A program made the position numbers and the translations under genes. Under the pieces are notes generated by a model. It did not search any database and was not told the DNA's origin. It saw only the letters and a program-made list of their open reading frames with translations. DNA of 64,000 nucleotides from Cupriavidus metallidurans CH34 (GTDB lineage: Bacteria > Pseudomonadota > Gammaproteobacteria > Burkholderiales > Burkholderiaceae), in the NCBI RefSeq assembly GCF_000196015.1, contig NC_007973.1, positions 3,864,090-3,928,089 of the forward strand, written 5' to 3'. Of this stretch, positions 63,126 to 64,000 are shown piece after piece. Numbering within the stretch: the stretch's first letter is position 1; each line of letters starts with the position of its first letter.

Positions 63126-63260
63126 TCAGATCGCCAGGCGCTTGCGGCCCTTGGCGCGGCGTGCGTTGATCACGGCACGGCCGCCACGGGTCTTCATGCG
63201 CACGCGGAAACCATGGGTACGCTTGCGGCGGGTAACGGAAGGTTGATAGGTACGTTTCAT
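63126..63260 (-). CDS. rpmH: 50S ribosomal protein L34
   Basis: A 44-residue ribosomal protein, [20 protein letters not shown]..., with the typical [22 protein letters not shown] end. It is the first gene of the rpmH-rnpA-yidD-yidC group. The 146 bases between it and rnpA have no gene. It is preceded by a leader of almost 290 bases. Confidence 0.98.
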   Translation of the reverse strand: MKRTYQPSVTRRKRTHGFRVRMKTRGGRAVINARRAKGRKRLAI

Positions 63261-63555
63261 GTTGCACTCTCTGGTTGATCCGGGCTTTCCGGGCGCCGGC
63301 GATTTGCCGGGGCGCCTTGGCCGCCGCGTATGGTTCGCATGGGGCTGTGCCGCGATGCAGACTCTGGGAAAGCTGCGGCCTTGCCGACGATTCTGGTTCT
63401 GTCTTGCTGCCGGCCGCCGCTGGCATCGCCACATTGGACGAAGCGCCGGCGGGGATCAGGCCGCTTGCCTGATGCCGCACATGGTTCACACGCACGGTAC
63501 GGGCCAGACCCGGCGATGCGCATACGTGATCCCCTGCCGCATCGCAGAACCCGCC

Positions 63556-63584
63556 ATTTAACCGATATTCGTTGAGCCTGTCAA
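63556..63584 (-). promoter_or_regulatory. rpmH: Sigma-70 promoter of rpmH
   Basis: On the minus strand, TTGACA (63584-63579) is followed after 17 bases by TTAAAT (63561-63556). Transcription would start near 63549, giving an unusually long leader to the rpmH ATG at 63260. The 289 bases of leader show no open reading frame I would support. Confidence 0.7.
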
Positions 63585-63599
63585 GGCGTCCGATGGTTG

Positions 63600-63900
63600 A
63601 GGCCGGTGGCGGCGGCGAATCCGTCACGCCGACGTGGTGCGCCATTGTCCACAAGTCGCAGTGGGTAACTCTGTGGGTATTCCCGGTCATCCATACGCAT
63701 TACCGACAGCAATCAAGTCATTGTTTTCGATAGCCAATTGGTCGTTTTTGCCTTGTACCGAGAACGGCTTCTGACATGGTTGTGCACAGCAATCCACTGA
63801 ATTTTCACAACTTGTCCACAGGGTTATCCTTTGTGGATAACTTGGGCAGGGGGGTACAATCCCGGTCCAAACACCACACGGGCTTGCGTGGCGCACGCAC
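63600..63900. other. Putative oriC: DnaA-box cluster between rpmH and the expected dnaA
   Basis: Good or perfect DnaA boxes: TTGTCCACA at 63645-63653 and 63812-63820, and a consensus TTATCCACA on the minus strand at 63840-63832. Weaker ones: ATACCCACA at 63680-63672 (minus) and TTGTGCACA at 63780-63788. An AT-richer stretch (about 63690-63760) could be the unwinding element. The rpmH side matches the dnaA-rpmH origin layout. The rest of the window to 64000 is non-coding, and dnaA must start outside it. Confidence 0.8.
63831..63860 (+). promoter_or_regulatory. dnaA: Possible dnaA promoter overlapping a DnaA box
   Basis: TACAAT (63855-63860) with a weak -35 TTGTGG (63831-63836), spacing 18, directed toward the right edge. 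The -35 overlaps the consensus DnaA box, which would allow autoregulation. Confidence 0.45.
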
Positions 63901-63920
63901 AACCCGGACTTCCTGCCTTT

Positions 63921-63940
63921 GGTATACCGCCATGTATACC
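63921..63940. promoter_or_regulatory. GGTATAC/GTATACC palindrome in the dnaA leader
   Basis: Inverted repeat GGTATAC (63921-63927) and GTATACC (63934-63940), spacer CGCCAT. It lies downstream of the possible dnaA promoter. No coding sequence is seen from 63861 to 64000. Confidence 0.5.
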
Positions 63941-64000
63941 GTTAGATCGACGCCGTTACGATGCCTCGGGCACGTGGACGGCCTGTTGTCGTTGACGCGT

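Noticed and set aside
63687..63902. A 71-codon minus-strand frame across the DnaA boxes
   Set aside because: It spans the putative origin, has no ribosome site and no recognisable product.

Overview
This GC-rich window (about 65% G+C by eye) looks like part of the main chromosome of a Burkholderiaceae betaproteobacterium, most likely Cupriavidus or a close relative such as Ralstonia. The evidence is gene content and order: def-fmt-htpX-rsmB at the left, GTP-type pckG, AcrAB-OprM, and rpmH-rnpA-yidD-yidC-mnmE at the right next to a DnaA-box-rich region that should be oriC. The dnaA gene itself would lie just beyond the right edge. No rRNA, tRNA, prophage, insertion sequence or CRISPR array was seen.

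Layout. 1-9.3 kb: translation and quality-control genes on the minus strand (rsmB, cut by the window edge, then htpX, fmt, def), divergent from a LysM protein, dprA, a thioredoxin-like protein and a topoisomerase III with a histone-like tail. 9.3-20.3 kb: a LysR regulator, a small secreted protein made of 12-residue KFDxYTDGAKSG repeats, a glycine-zipper protein, the pyruvate-type transporter pair CstA/YbdD next to a cache-sensor two-component system, pckG, a D-2-hydroxyacid dehydrogenase and an EF-hand protein. 20.4-30.3 kb: a MOSC protein, an RND adaptor/permease pair without an outer-membrane gene, a ChaN-like lipoprotein, and a TctDE-like two-component system beside an orphan Tat-type solute-binding protein. 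30.3-37.5 kb: an AcrR-type repressor divergent from acrAB-oprM. The intergenic region holds a near match to the known AcrR operator, sitting inside the promoter.

37.5-51.4 kb is the most distinctive part. An OmpW-like porin, two tandem DUF2957-type lipoproteins and a DUF1571-type periplasmic protein precede a TetR regulator. Next come a GMC dehydrogenase with a Cys-x5-Cys-x3-Cys motif and its Tat-exported small subunit. Divergent from these is an operon of a Baeyer-Villiger-type monooxygenase, an SDR, an alpha/beta hydrolase and a PF10118 protein carrying a full diiron-type ligand set, closed by a convergent MerR regulator. Read together, these enzymes could take an alcohol to a ketone, the ketone to an ester, and the ester to an acid plus an alcohol. 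This is an inference; the substrate is unknown but probably hydrophobic, given the porin and periplasmic proteins.

51.4-57.3 kb: a LysR regulator with a likely operator in front of an orphan TctC-type binding protein and an aspartoacylase-like deacylase, then a lipoprotein, an OB-fold-like protein, a TetR regulator and an orphan HEXXH protein. 57.3-64 kb: mnmE, a CHAD protein and a trans-aconitate methyltransferase preceded by a perfect 12-3-12 palindrome, then yidC, yidD, rnpA, rpmH and the putative origin.
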